A stretch of 19,228 nucleotides of DNA from positions 1 through 19,228 of the forward strand of contig JAOZIC010000220.1 in assembly GCA_026014605.1 (NCBI GenBank). Reading direction: 5' to 3'. The translations under genes were made by a program, and so were the position numbers. Every line of letters begins with the position of its first letter. The first letter of the stretch is position 1. Positions 7,697 to 14,755 of the stretch are shown piece after piece. Source of the stretch: Candidatus Bathyarchaeota archaeon. Its GTDB lineage: Archaea > Thermoproteota > Bathyarchaeia > Bathyarchaeales > Bathyarchaeaceae. The notes under the pieces are model-generated. The model was not told the origin of the DNA. It did not search any database and worked only from the letters and a program-made list of their open reading frames with translations.

Positions 7697-8074
7697 CTAG
7701 CATTCATGGTGAGCATGATGACAGCCTTCTGTTAGCTCCTGAAGTTCATTGTTTTTGTATGCTGCTACTACATCTTTTACTGTGTTTGCTTCTGTTCGCA
7801 ACACGGCTACGCCTGCTTCTTGGAACATCATTAACGCTTTAGAGCCTAAACCATAAGTTACAAGTGCTTTGGGTTTGAGTTGACAAATTCGTTCAGGTGG
7901 TAAACCTACACCACCGAAGTGTTCGCTTGTGTTTGCGATTGTTCCGTTGCCGATGATTTTTCCTTGTTCGTCTAAATCAATGATTGCATAGAAAGGTGCT
8001 CTTCCAAAGTGTTGTGAGAGCTGTGAATCCATGCCTTTTTCTTCAGAAACCGGAATTACTATTCTTACATTCAA
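7697..8074 (-). CDS. NifX-family protein with His/Cys metal-binding tail
   Basis: This is a PF02579-type single-domain protein: R-I-V-I-P-V-S-E at the N-terminus, Q-H-F-G-R-A-P-F-Y near 21-29, the middle H-F-G-G-V-G region, and V-T-Y-G-L-G-S-K-A. Unusually it ends in E-G-C-H-H-A-H-H-E-C, a compact two-Cys, four-His tail able to bind a metal such as Ni, Co, Zn or Fe. I take TTG at 8074 (125 residues) as start because AGGAGG is about ten bases ahead of it; the ATG at 8083 almost touches that ribosome site. If the ATG is used, three residues are added. It follows a second NifX-family gene by about 20-30 bases in the mrp operon. Confidence 0.88.
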   Translation of the reverse strand: MNVRIVIPVSEEKGMDSQLSQHFGRAPFYAIIDLDEQGKIIGNGTIANTSEHFGGVGLPPERICQLKPKALVTYGLGSKALMMFQEAGVAVLRTEANTVKDVVAAYKNNELQELTEGCHHAHHEC

Positions 8075-8103
8075 TTCATGCATACCTCCTTTTTGTTAGA
8101 TGG

Positions 8104-8490
8104 TTATTGACCTTGTCCTCTTCTTTGACCCATTCCAAAATGTCCACCAACCGTTGGGTTGGAGACCGCTTGAAGTTCGCCATTATTGTATTGGTTAACT
8201 GCTTCTTTAATCGTACCTGATGCACCAGTTACAACCTTGATTCCAGTAGCATTCAGGACATTGAACGCATTAGGTCCAACATTGCCAGTTATGACTACTT
8301 CTACACCTAGATTAACTACAGTTTGGGCTGCTTGAATGCCTGCCCCATGAGCTGCACTAGTAGAGTCGTTAGTTACAACGTTGTAACCCATCGTTTCTGA
8401 GTCAACAATAACAAAATATGGGCATCTACCAAATCTAGAATCTACTTTTGAATCCAAACTTGCCGCAGATGCCGAAACACCAATTTTCAT
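8104..8490 (-). CDS. NifX-family protein with glycine-rich tail
   Basis: The 128-residue product has the same PF02579 fold: M-K-I-G-V-S-A near the start, S-R-F-G-R-C-P-Y-F at about 18-26, A-A-H-G-A-G-I-Q-A-A at 46-55 and V-I-T-G-N-V-G-P-N-A at 66-75. It ends in G-G-H-F-G-M-G-Q-R-R-G-Q-G-Q, a glycine-rich tail instead of the His/Cys tail of the next gene. The start is ATG at 8490, with GGAGGA about 14 bases ahead, a long spacing. It lies between mrp and the second NifX gene with gaps of about 20 bases, so all are one transcript. Presumed role is binding or delivering a metal cluster; no nitrogenase gene is present here. Confidence 0.9.
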   Translation of the reverse strand: MKIGVSASAASLDSKVDSRFGRCPYFVIVDSETMGYNVVTNDSTSAAHGAGIQAAQTVVNLGVEVVITGNVGPNAFNVLNATGIKVVTGASGTIKEAVNQYNNGELQAVSNPTVGGHFGMGQRRGQGQ

Positions 8491-8509
8491 TTTTATTCAT
8501 TTCCTCCAA

Positions 8510-9376
8510 TTAATCAGATTCTCGCGCTTCTTTTTGAGCTTTCAAGAAAGATTCCACATTTGCCACAATCTTTTGGAACGCTTTGGCTGAAGCAGAATCG
8601 CTGTTACTTGCTACAAATGAGACTCCTTTGTCGGCGTCTTCACAGATTTTTGGGTCTATTGGAATTTGTCCCAAAAAGGGTACGTTTAGTTCCTCTGCGA
8701 TTCTTTTTCCGCCACCAGAACCAAGAATGTTTACTGTTTCACCACATTTTGGACAGGTATAACCGCTCATGTTTTCTACAATGCCGATTATGGGAATTCC
8801 CATTTTTCTGGAGAAACTAACTGCTTTCTTTACTACTTCCTCAGAAACCTCGGAAGGAATAGTAACAATGATTGTTCCATCCATTTCAGGCAATGTCTGC
8901 ATTACGGTTAAGGGTTCATCTCCAGTTCCAGGAGGGGCATCAATGAAAAGAAAATCTAGTTCACCCCAAACAAAATCTGAAAGAAACTGTTTGATGACCT
9001 GCATTTTCAGTGGACCGCGCCAAATAACGGGTGTTTCTTGGTTTTGCAACAGAAAATCCATTGACACGACTTTGATTCCGTTCGCTCCAGTTACTGGCAA
9101 CGCGCCTAGGGGCGTGATTTGACATTTTTGTCCTTTTGCTCCAAGCAATTTGGGTATGCATGGACCGTGTATGTCTACATCTAGTACTCCAACGCGGTCT
9201 TTGTAGCCGTGCATCGAAAACGCCATAGCAAGGTTTGCTGCAACTGTGCTTTTGCCTACGCCTCCTTTGCCGCTGATTACTGCGATTTTGTGTTTGATTT
9301 TACTCATGTTTTTTTTGAGTTTTTGATCTTTTTCAGCAATTTCTGCGAATTTTTTTTGAGCAGCTTGTTCTTCCAT
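8510..9376 (-). CDS. mrp: Mrp/ApbC/NBP35-type iron-sulfur cluster carrier ATPase
   Basis: Members bind a [4Fe-4S] cluster at a dimer interface and pass it to apoproteins, using ATP. The deviant Walker A motif G-K-G-G-V-G-K-S-T is at about 36-44; D-V-D-I-H-G-P is the switch I area; F-I-D-A-P-P-G-T-G-D is Walker B; and C218-P-K-C221 is the CxxC that holds the bridging cluster. The first 30 residues are lysine- and glutamate-rich. ATG 9376 is taken as start, with GTGAG just ahead; GTG at 9385 would add three residues. It is the first gene of a five-gene minus-strand operon with two NifX and two MinD-ferredoxin genes and diverges from an Lrp-type regulator that may control it. Confidence 0.95.
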   Translation of the reverse strand: MEEQAAQKKFAEIAEKDQKLKKNMSKIKHKIAVISGKGGVGKSTVAANLAMAFSMHGYKDRVGVLDVDIHGPCIPKLLGAKGQKCQITPLGALPVTGANGIKVVSMDFLLQNQETPVIWRGPLKMQVIKQFLSDFVWGELDFLFIDAPPGTGDEPLTVMQTLPEMDGTIIVTIPSEVSEEVVKKAVSFSRKMGIPIIGIVENMSGYTCPKCGETVNILGSGGGKRIAEELNVPFLGQIPIDPKICEDADKGVSFVASNSDSASAKAFQKIVANVESFLKAQKEARESD

Positions 9377-9385
9377 TTTACTCAC

Positions 9386-9467
9386 TCATGATCAGATAAG
9401 CTTCGTCTTGTTTACAAATCCAAACATTTAATAAACGTTTCGTTAAATAAATAAACCGCTGATTAAA
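9386..9467. promoter_or_regulatory. Divergent mrp / Lrp-type regulator promoter with AACG-TTT-CGTT palindrome
   Basis: A perfect inverted repeat AACG-TTT-CGTT at 9434-9444 sits between two TATA-like elements: GTTTATTAAAT on the minus strand (about 9427-9438) for mrp, and TTAAATAAATAAA on the plus strand (about 9443-9455) for the regulator. A factor bound to the palindrome would touch both promoters, so it is a candidate autoregulatory site for the Lrp-type protein. Confidence 0.45.
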
Positions 9468-10049
9468 TTGAAACTCGACGAAATCGACTGGAAACTAATC
9501 TTACAACTCCAAAAAGACGGAAGAAAAACCTTCAAAGAATTAGGTGACACAATCGGTTTTACAAGCCTTGGCGCAAAAAAAAGAGTTGACAAGCTTCTCA
9601 AAAAAAATCTGATTCACATTTCAGCCCTAGTCAACCCAAACGAGTTAGACCTACGACTGGCAATGATTCTGCTTGAAGTGGAAAGTGCCGAAGCGTTAAG
9701 AAAAATTATTAAAAGATATGAAGAGTGCCCAAGGATAATCAACTTTTTCACTACAATGGGCGGTTTTAATTTAATCGCATTAGTTATGGCGGAAGACCAA
9801 CAAACGCTCGAAAGTGAAGCAATCGAAAAATGTGCCCTGCGAAGTGGAGAAGGTATACGACGGTCAGAGTTCTTTCCAATTGGAAAAGTTGACAACCCCT
9901 CGTTTTTGCCACTAAAAACACAGACGTTAACAGACAAAAAAGACATCACGCCATGTGGAGTACATTGCAAAGAGTGTTTATCGTTTAAACAAAACAACTG
10001 TGTTGGATGCCCATCAGTAAGTTATTACCGCGGACCACTTGAATGGTAA
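9468..10049 (+). CDS. Lrp/AsnC-type regulator with C-terminal cysteine cluster
   Basis: The 193-residue protein begins with an Lrp/AsnC winged helix-turn-helix (about 4-50: D-E-I-D-W-K-L-I-L-Q-L-Q-K-D-G-R-K-T-F-K ... G-A-K-K-R-V-D-K-L), then an Lrp-type alpha/beta ligand domain (about 60-140). The last 35 residues add C163, C167, C170, C178 and C181, a CX3CX2CX7CX2C pattern like that of DUF3795 cysteine-rich domains, able to hold zinc or an Fe-S cluster. Start is TTG at 9468; there is no ribosome site, and a TATA-like element about 20 bases upstream suggests a leaderless transcript. Its divergence from the Fe-S carrier operon suggests it senses Fe-S or redox state and controls that operon; this is inference. 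Confidence 0.88.
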   Translation: MKLDEIDWKLILQLQKDGRKTFKELGDTIGFTSLGAKKRVDKLLKKNLIHISALVNPNELDLRLAMILLEVESAEALRKIIKRYEECPRIINFFTTMGGFNLIALVMAEDQQTLESEAIEKCALRSGEGIRRSEFFPIGKVDNPSFLPLKTQTLTDKKDITPCGVHCKECLSFKQNNCVGCPSVSYYRGPLEW

Positions 10050-10050
10050 A

Positions 10051-10078
10051 CAGTCAAAAAATAAAATGACTGCTTTTA
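10051..10078. terminator. Convergent hairpin between Lrp-type and PhoU-type genes
   Basis: CAGTCA at 10051-10056 and TGACTG at 10067-10072 form a perfect six-pair stem with an AT-only ten-base loop, followed by TTTT on the plus strand and TTT on the minus strand. It lies in the 26 bases between two converging stop codons, so a two-way terminator is plausible. Confidence 0.4.
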
Positions 10079-11185
10079 GTACGTCTTTGAGTTTACTTTG
10101 CACATTTTTGTGTCTTTACAGAGTACTCGGTGAATTGCAGTTTCTGCCAATTCTGCACCCAATTCCGCGATTCGCCTGCCACTCCAAATTATAAAACTAA
10201 TCTGTGCAACAGCACACGGTTGTATTGGTCCTTTTCCTTTGAAGTACTTGTTTACTGAAAAGTTTTTGCCGCGAAGGTACGCTGAACCACAAACTCGTTC
10301 TTGGAGTTGCTCTTCGACTTTTTGAATCTCATGATATGACTCTATTGCTTGATTAGCGGCTTGTATGTCACTGGAAAAGAAACTATTTATTGCCTGATGA
10401 CACAACGCGTAGGCTCGTTCGTTTATCGCAATTGTTTCTTCTATTAGTTGTGGACCGATTTGGTCGTTAGCCTGATTTAACGAAACTATTTTTTTCGCAG
10501 TTTTCTGAGCGCGCTCAGCAATAAGCCGCAAATACTGAGCAATTAACCTGTACCAAACAATCAACGAGGGAGTATCGATACTCATTTGGTGAGCAATATT
10601 TTTGTCACGTTGACAAGTGTTGAGTAAACGTACTATGACCCAGAACATTGTGTCTGCTTCTTGTTTTCTGCTTATTGCGGCGTCTGCAAGTTTGGTGTCA
10701 AAACCGGGCAGTGCGTCGATTACTTCTCTGTGCATTGTGGAGCTGATGATGAAAAGTCGCCTTAGTAACGTGTTTATTGGGAATTTTGTTGTATCTATGG
10801 AGCATTGGATAAGCAAAGAGTTTGGTGTTTCTTCCATTATTCCCATACCCATCAGTTTTTGGGTAACGTCTCTGATTTTGTTGACTTGTTCAGTGTTAAG
10901 GCGTTTAGCAGAAACTAATTTGATGCTGTCGTGTCCAAGCGAATATATTCCGATAATAACTCTGCCTAGAAGTTCGGGGTCTTTACAGAATTCTGCGTCA
11001 ACCTGAACAGTGGTTACAGGCTTTTTTTCCGTTTGTTTGGCAGTCATTAATTTTAGTGAGCCGCCTTCGTCTTCCGTGAAAAAAACAAGATCTCCTTTGT
11101 CTAATCCGACGTCTTTTACCCAATCGTTGGGTAATGAAACAGCCAAACTGGAAGCCCCTACACGTTGGATTTTACGTGATTCCAA
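10076..11185 (-). CDS. AbrB-PhoU domain regulatory protein
   Basis: The protein of about 369 residues begins with a SpoVT/AbrB-like swapped-hairpin domain (about 1-50: R-K-I-Q-R-V-G-A-S-S-L-A-V-S-L-P and G-L-D-K-G-D-L-V-F-F), then a linker and a long helical region of two PhoU-like halves (about 120-355). Such fusions occur in archaea and are thought to bind DNA or modulate phosphate and other uptake systems; no phosphate transporter is in this window. I choose TTG 11185 because GAAGGTGA lies six bases ahead; the GTG at 11194 overlaps that ribosome site. It diverges from the redox operon and shares a promoter region with it, so a role in controlling that operon is possible but unproven. Confidence 0.85.
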   Translation of the reverse strand: MESRKIQRVGASSLAVSLPNDWVKDVGLDKGDLVFFTEDEGGSLKLMTAKQTEKKPVTTVQVDAEFCKDPELLGRVIIGIYSLGHDSIKLVSAKRLNTEQVNKIRDVTQKLMGMGIMEETPNSLLIQCSIDTTKFPINTLLRRLFIISSTMHREVIDALPGFDTKLADAAISRKQEADTMFWVIVRLLNTCQRDKNIAHQMSIDTPSLIVWYRLIAQYLRLIAERAQKTAKKIVSLNQANDQIGPQLIEETIAINERAYALCHQAINSFFSSDIQAANQAIESYHEIQKVEEQLQERVCGSAYLRGKNFSVNKYFKGKGPIQPCAVAQISFIIWSGRRIAELGAELAETAIHRVLCKDTKMCKVNSKTY

Positions 11186-11222
11186 GGTTTTCACCTTCGA
11201 TTGTGTATTTACAATAAGTACG

Positions 11223-11263
11223 TGTATATATACATTATTATTTTAATCACTGAATGTATATAC
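11223..11263. promoter_or_regulatory. Divergent promoters with matching TGTATATA palindromes
   Basis: A perfect 12-base palindrome TGTATATATACA (11223-11234) lies about 40 bases ahead of the PhoU-type start, and TGTATATAC (11255-11263, containing the palindrome GTATATAC) lies about 55 bases ahead of the chosen H-like start. Each is well placed as a TATA box, and the likeness of the two suggests both promoters answer the same factors. Confidence 0.55.
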
Positions 11264-11317
11264 TAAGCGTCCTGTGCATTTATTCCAGAGACGGTTAAAA
11301 TGTATAAGGACATCTCA

Positions 11318-11839
11318 ATGTTAAAAACAGACGAAAAAGCAGCACAACAAAAGGACTACGCAATTCAATGCGAAGGCAAAACAGTATGCGTCAAAACCAA
11401 CAGGGACTACACCAAAACACACATGTGGATACAGAACACCCCCGAAGGCGAACAAAAAATTGGCATAACTGACTATGCCCAAAAACAGCTCAGAGAAAAA
11501 GTCGGATTAGTAGAAATTCTCAAAAACAGCACTGTTGGCGACGATGTTGAAGCAGGCGAAGTTTTCGGCACAATCTACGGAAGACCATGTGCAAACCTTG
11601 ACGAAATGCGATGTGAATACATTGCTTTTGATCTAATTGCACCAATCAGCTGCAAAATAACAGCTATCAACCAAAAAATTATCGAAACCCCTGAAGTAAT
11701 CAACGACAGCCCCTACGAAGACGGCTGGATAGCAACCATTGCACCAAAAACAAAGTGTGACCTAAGCAATTTGATCACGCCAAACGCATACAAAAAACTG
11801 CTAGAGAAGAAAGAAGACTCACCCTTTAGAGTAGTCTAA
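11318..11839 (+). CDS. Glycine-cleavage H-like protein lacking the lipoyl lysine
   Basis: The 173-residue protein is clearly GcvH-like: Y-T-K-T-H-M-W-I, K-I-G-I-T-D-Y-A-Q-K-Q-L, V-E-A-G-E-V-F-G and the late N-D-S-P-Y-E-D-G-W-I all match. Ordinary H-protein carries lipoate on a lysine in an E-S-V-K-A hairpin. Here the matching segment is R-C-E-Y-I-A-F-D-L-I-A-P: tyrosine (Y101) stands at the lysine position, and an insert of about 11 residues (about 87-97) including a cysteine precedes it. Cysteines at 18, 24, 91, 99, 112 and 147 are unusual. Start ATG 11318 has AAGGA seven bases ahead; ATG 11300 would add six residues. A roughly 25-residue N-terminal extension is present. It leads the redox operon, 23 bases before the NuoE-type gene. 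It cannot be a normal lipoyl carrier; a structural or metal-binding role is inferred. Confidence 0.85.
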   Translation: MLKTDEKAAQQKDYAIQCEGKTVCVKTNRDYTKTHMWIQNTPEGEQKIGITDYAQKQLREKVGLVEILKNSTVGDDVEAGEVFGTIYGRPCANLDEMRCEYIAFDLIAPISCKITAINQKIIETPEVINDSPYEDGWIATIAPKTKCDLSNLITPNAYKKLLEKKEDSPFRVV

Positions 11840-11862
11840 ACCAATTTTGGGAGACCCCAACA

Positions 11863-12429
11863 ATGCAAAAAACCATTGTGCTACCAACTCAACGCGAATT
11901 ACAGATGCAACAGGATATAGAAGCCATCACCGCAAATGCAACAAGAAAAGACCTCATCCAAGTACTTCAAGCGGTTCAAGAAAAATATGGTTACTTACCC
12001 CAAGAAAGCCTGAGACTAATCTCAAAAAATATGGGAGTCTCTCGCAGTGAAGTATACGGCGTTGCAACATTTTATCACCAATTCAGACTCGACCCACCAG
12101 GACAATATGTAATCCAAGTGTGTATGGGAACTGGATGTCACGCAAAAGGAAACGCAGACAACTATGAACACCTGAAAGTTTTGTTAGGTCTGAAAGGAGA
12201 CCAAACAGTAACGCAGGACAAAGTGTTTAGTATCGAGGCAGCAAGATGCTTCGGGTGCTGCAGTTTAGCTCCAGTAGTTGCTGTTACAGACAGCACTGGA
12301 GAATACAGACGAGTCTACGGTTCTGTGGACCAAAAAGTTTTGAAGAAAATAATCGCGGAACACCGCGAAAAAGCCCAAAATCAGGAGAGTGAACCACAAC
12401 GCGAAACGATAGTTTGCCAGAGGAAATAG
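11863..12429 (+). CDS. nuoE: NuoE / HydC-type [2Fe-2S] subunit
   Basis: The 188-residue product is the thioredoxin-like 24-kDa subunit of NADH-dependent dehydrogenases and bifurcating hydrogenases. It has the N-terminal helical part with Q-E-K-Y-G-Y-L-P (40-46) and V-Y-G-V-A-T-F-Y-H-Q-F (64-74), then ligands C87, C92, C129 and C133 in C-M-G-T-G-C and C-F-G-C-C-S-L-A-P; C132 is an extra neighbouring cysteine. The subunit normally binds NuoF and passes electrons from FMN. ATG 11863 has GGGAGA ahead. The gene's end overlaps the next gene's start by 16 bases, so translation is coupled. The last 20 residues are a charged tail beyond the usual fold. Confidence 0.94.
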   Translation: MQKTIVLPTQRELQMQQDIEAITANATRKDLIQVLQAVQEKYGYLPQESLRLISKNMGVSRSEVYGVATFYHQFRLDPPGQYVIQVCMGTGCHAKGNADNYEHLKVLLGLKGDQTVTQDKVFSIEAARCFGCCSLAPVVAVTDSTGEYRRVYGSVDQKVLKKIIAEHREKAQNQESEPQRETIVCQRK

Positions 12430-14279
12430 TCTACGGCAAAACTGGATTCAGAATCAGAGTACCAATGGCCAGCTGCACAATCGCCGCAGGAGCCAACGAG
12501 GTACTACAAAGCATCCAAGCTTGCTTAGAATCAAAGAACCTTGATGTTGAAATTGTTCCAGTTGGGTGTATGGGCCTTGACTTTATCGATCCATGGATTG
12601 AACTAACAAAGAAAGGATACCCCTCCGTAATTTATGCAAACGTTACCCCTGACATGATCGACCAAATTATCCTAGAATACCTAGACAGGGACTACTCAAG
12701 CGCTTTTGCATTCAGATACGAAAACGACACCGACGAAAACCCAATCCAAAAGCTAGATGAAATGGAAGTCTGGAACAACCAAGTCCGATGGCTATCCGGA
12801 AAATGTGGTATCATCAACCCCGATTCAATAGATGAATACGTGACAGTTGGAGGATACCAAGGACTCAAAAAATGTCTGAAGCAAGACCCAGACGAAACCA
12901 TCGAAGAACTCAAAAAAGCCAACCTCAGAGGAAGAGGAGGCGCAGGTTTTCCAACTTACATAAAATGGAATATCTGTAAACAACAGCCCGGTGAAGTAAA
13001 ATACGTAATCGCAAACTGTGACGAAGGTGACCCAGGAGCATTCATGAACAGGCTATTAGCAGAATCTGATCCACACAGAATACTAGAAGGCCTAATCATT
13101 GCAGGGCACACTATTGGAGCCAACAAAGGTTTCGTGTTTGTGCGTGCAGAAAAGCCCCTAGCAGCAAAAAGATTACTAAAAGCTGCCGAAGATGCCCGAG
13201 AGAAAGGTTTCCTTGGCGGAAACATAATGGGTAGCGGTTACTGTTTTGACATCGAAGTCTTTCTGAGTGCTGGTGCGTTCGTTTGTGGAGAAGAAACCGC
13301 AATGATCGCCGCAATACAAGGCGAACGAGCAAACCCAATCCAACGACCCCCGTTCCCCGCGGTTAAAGGTCTTTGGGACATGCCCACCATTATCAACAAC
13401 GTTGAAACACTTGCTCACGTTGCCACAATAATGACTGAAGGCTGGGAAAAATTCGCTGCGTTAGGCACTGAGAAAAGCAAAGGAACAAAGATGTACTGTG
13501 TAACTGGTGCAGTTCAACGAACAGGTGCATACGAGGTTCCTGTTGGAACACCAATAAAGAAGCTACTATACGACATCGCAGGAGGACCACCCGAGGGCAA
13601 AAGCATCAAAGCAGTTCAGCTTGGTGGACCAAGCGGTGGATGTGTTCCTGCAGACATGTTTGATTTGCCAATGGACTACGACAGTCTGCAAAGTGCAGGA
13701 GCGATTATGGGTTCCGGTGGTATGGTTGTTTTGGACAACACCAACTGTATGGTTGACATGGCACGGTTTTTCCTGTCGTTTACTGCCGCAGAATCATGTG
13801 GTAAATGCTCCGCTGGACGAATCGGAACACGACTGATGTACGAAACCTTGAAACGCATCACCAACGGCGAAGGAAAAATCGACGACATCGAACTACTAGA
13901 AGAAATCAGCGACGTCATGCAAAAAGCATGCCTGTGTGCGCTGGGACGAACAGCATCAAACCCAGTACTAACAACATTCAGGTACTTCAAACAAGAATAC
14001 TTCGACCACATCAACAACAAGAAATGCGAAGCACTAGTCTGTAAAGCACTTCTAAACTACCACGTTGACTCAAACAAATGCAAAGGATGCTTGGTTTGTG
14101 CTAAAAGCTGTCCTGTCGAGGCAATTTCGGGACAAAAAGGCACCACAGCCAAGATAGACCTAAGCAAATGTATCAAATGTGGTACATGCGCCGAAATTTG
14201 TCCGTTTGACGCAATACAAAAGCTACCTGGAAGAGTTCCTGACGAATCCGTAAAAGTAGAGGAGGACTGCTGCAAATGA
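12414..14279 (+). CDS. nuoF: NuoF / HydB-type NAD(H)-FMN subunit with C-terminal ferredoxin
   Basis: The 621-residue protein would oxidise or reduce NAD(P)(H) at FMN. Order: a thioredoxin-like N-terminal domain (about 10-90) with C21 and C52 only (M-A-S-C-T-I-A-A-G-A and V-G-C-M-G-L-D); the FMN/NADH core with R-G-R-G-G-A-G-F-P (172-180), N-C-D-E-G-D-P-G-A-F (201-210) and C-G-E-E-T-A (291-296); the N3 site S-C-G-K-C-S-A-G-R (461-469), where the usual third cysteine is glycine 468, plus C506 and C508; and a C-terminal ferredoxin with C556, C559, C562, C566 and C586, C589, C592, C596. Start TTG 12414 is weakly supported but needed to complete the N-terminal strand; ATG 12465 would remove it. It overlaps the next gene by four bases (ATGA). 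Length and layout resemble HydB of bifurcating hydrogenases. Confidence 0.94.
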   Translation: MPEEIVYGKTGFRIRVPMASCTIAAGANEVLQSIQACLESKNLDVEIVPVGCMGLDFIDPWIELTKKGYPSVIYANVTPDMIDQIILEYLDRDYSSAFAFRYENDTDENPIQKLDEMEVWNNQVRWLSGKCGIINPDSIDEYVTVGGYQGLKKCLKQDPDETIEELKKANLRGRGGAGFPTYIKWNICKQQPGEVKYVIANCDEGDPGAFMNRLLAESDPHRILEGLIIAGHTIGANKGFVFVRAEKPLAAKRLLKAAEDAREKGFLGGNIMGSGYCFDIEVFLSAGAFVCGEETAMIAAIQGERANPIQRPPFPAVKGLWDMPTIINNVETLAHVATIMTEGWEKFAALGTEKSKGTKMYCVTGAVQRTGAYEVPVGTPIKKLLYDIAGGPPEGKSIKAVQLGGPSGGCVPADMFDLPMDYDSLQSAGAIMGSGGMVVLDNTNCMVDMARFFLSFTAAESCGKCSAGRIGTRLMYETLKRITNGEGKIDDIELLEEISDVMQKACLCALGRTASNPVLTTFRYFKQEYFDHINNKKCEALVCKALLNYHVDSNKCKGCLVCAKSCPVEAISGQKGTTAKIDLSKCIKCGTCAEICPFDAIQKLPGRVPDESVKVEEDCCK

Positions 14280-14755
14280 TATTTGCAAAAATTGAACCAT
14301 ACGAAGAAATAACCAAAAAACTAGACAAAAAAGAAGACAAAATCGCAATCATCGCCTGCAACACATGTGCAAGAACCTGTGGAAACGGCGGAATCAATAA
14401 ACTCAACGAATTAGGGTTGCGGCTCATAAGGGACGGCTACAATGTCACAGACGAGGCAGTGATATTGTATGCCTGTTCCGAGCCCATACTACGCGAAGCT
14501 AAACTCGACCTAGACGCCAACACAATCATTGTATTATCTTGTTCTGCAGGTTGGTCCTGCTTTACAAGAAACTTTGCAGACAAAAAAGTCCTGAAAGTAA
14601 CAGAAGACATCGGTCTAGTAATGACAGACACAGACAAAGAAATCTTCAAAGTAGTAATCCCCTGCAAAGGACACGAAGCCGACCTAGGAAAAGAGTTCAG
14701 AACCCACACCGGAGAGCCACTTGTTGGCGAAAAAATCAAAGTGAGGTGCATCTAG
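14276..14755 (+). CDS. MetV-like cysteine-rich protein (MTHFR C-terminal domain family)
   Basis: The 159-residue protein resembles MetV, the zinc/[4Fe-4S] partner of methylene-tetrahydrofolate reductase MetF in acetogens (PF12225-like). The core I-I-A-C-N-T-C-A-R-T-C-G-N-G-G matches the family's CxxCxxxC-GG start, followed by a C67 in Y-A-C-S-E and C89/C95 in L-S-C-S-A-G-W-S-C. Two more cysteines, C130 and C158, are in the tail. In MetVF the domain shuttles electrons to the flavoprotein; here no metF is in the window. It is translationally coupled to nuoF (ATGA) and its stop directly abuts the next gene. Assignment rests on cysteine spacing and surrounding sequence recalled from the family, so it is moderately sure. 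Confidence 0.75.
   Translation: MIFAKIEPYEEITKKLDKKEDKIAIIACNTCARTCGNGGINKLNELGLRLIRDGYNVTDEAVILYACSEPILREAKLDLDANTIIVLSCSAGWSCFTRNFADKKVLKVTEDIGLVMTDTDKEIFKVVIPCKGHEADLGKEFRTHTGEPLVGEKIKVRCI

Noticed and set aside
5958..8490. A nitrogenase cofactor or nif operon, suggested by the NifX-family genes.
   Set aside because: No NifB radical-SAM, NifH, NifD, NifK, NifE or NifN gene is present; PF02579 proteins are widespread in archaea that do not fix nitrogen.
8769..9122. A 117-codon plus-strand frame within mrp.
   Set aside because: It is antisense to the conserved Mrp core and has no ribosome site or family likeness.
11318..11839. A working glycine-cleavage H-protein or lipoate carrier.
   Set aside because: The lipoyl lysine position is tyrosine and no gcvT, gcvP or lipoate ligase gene is nearby.
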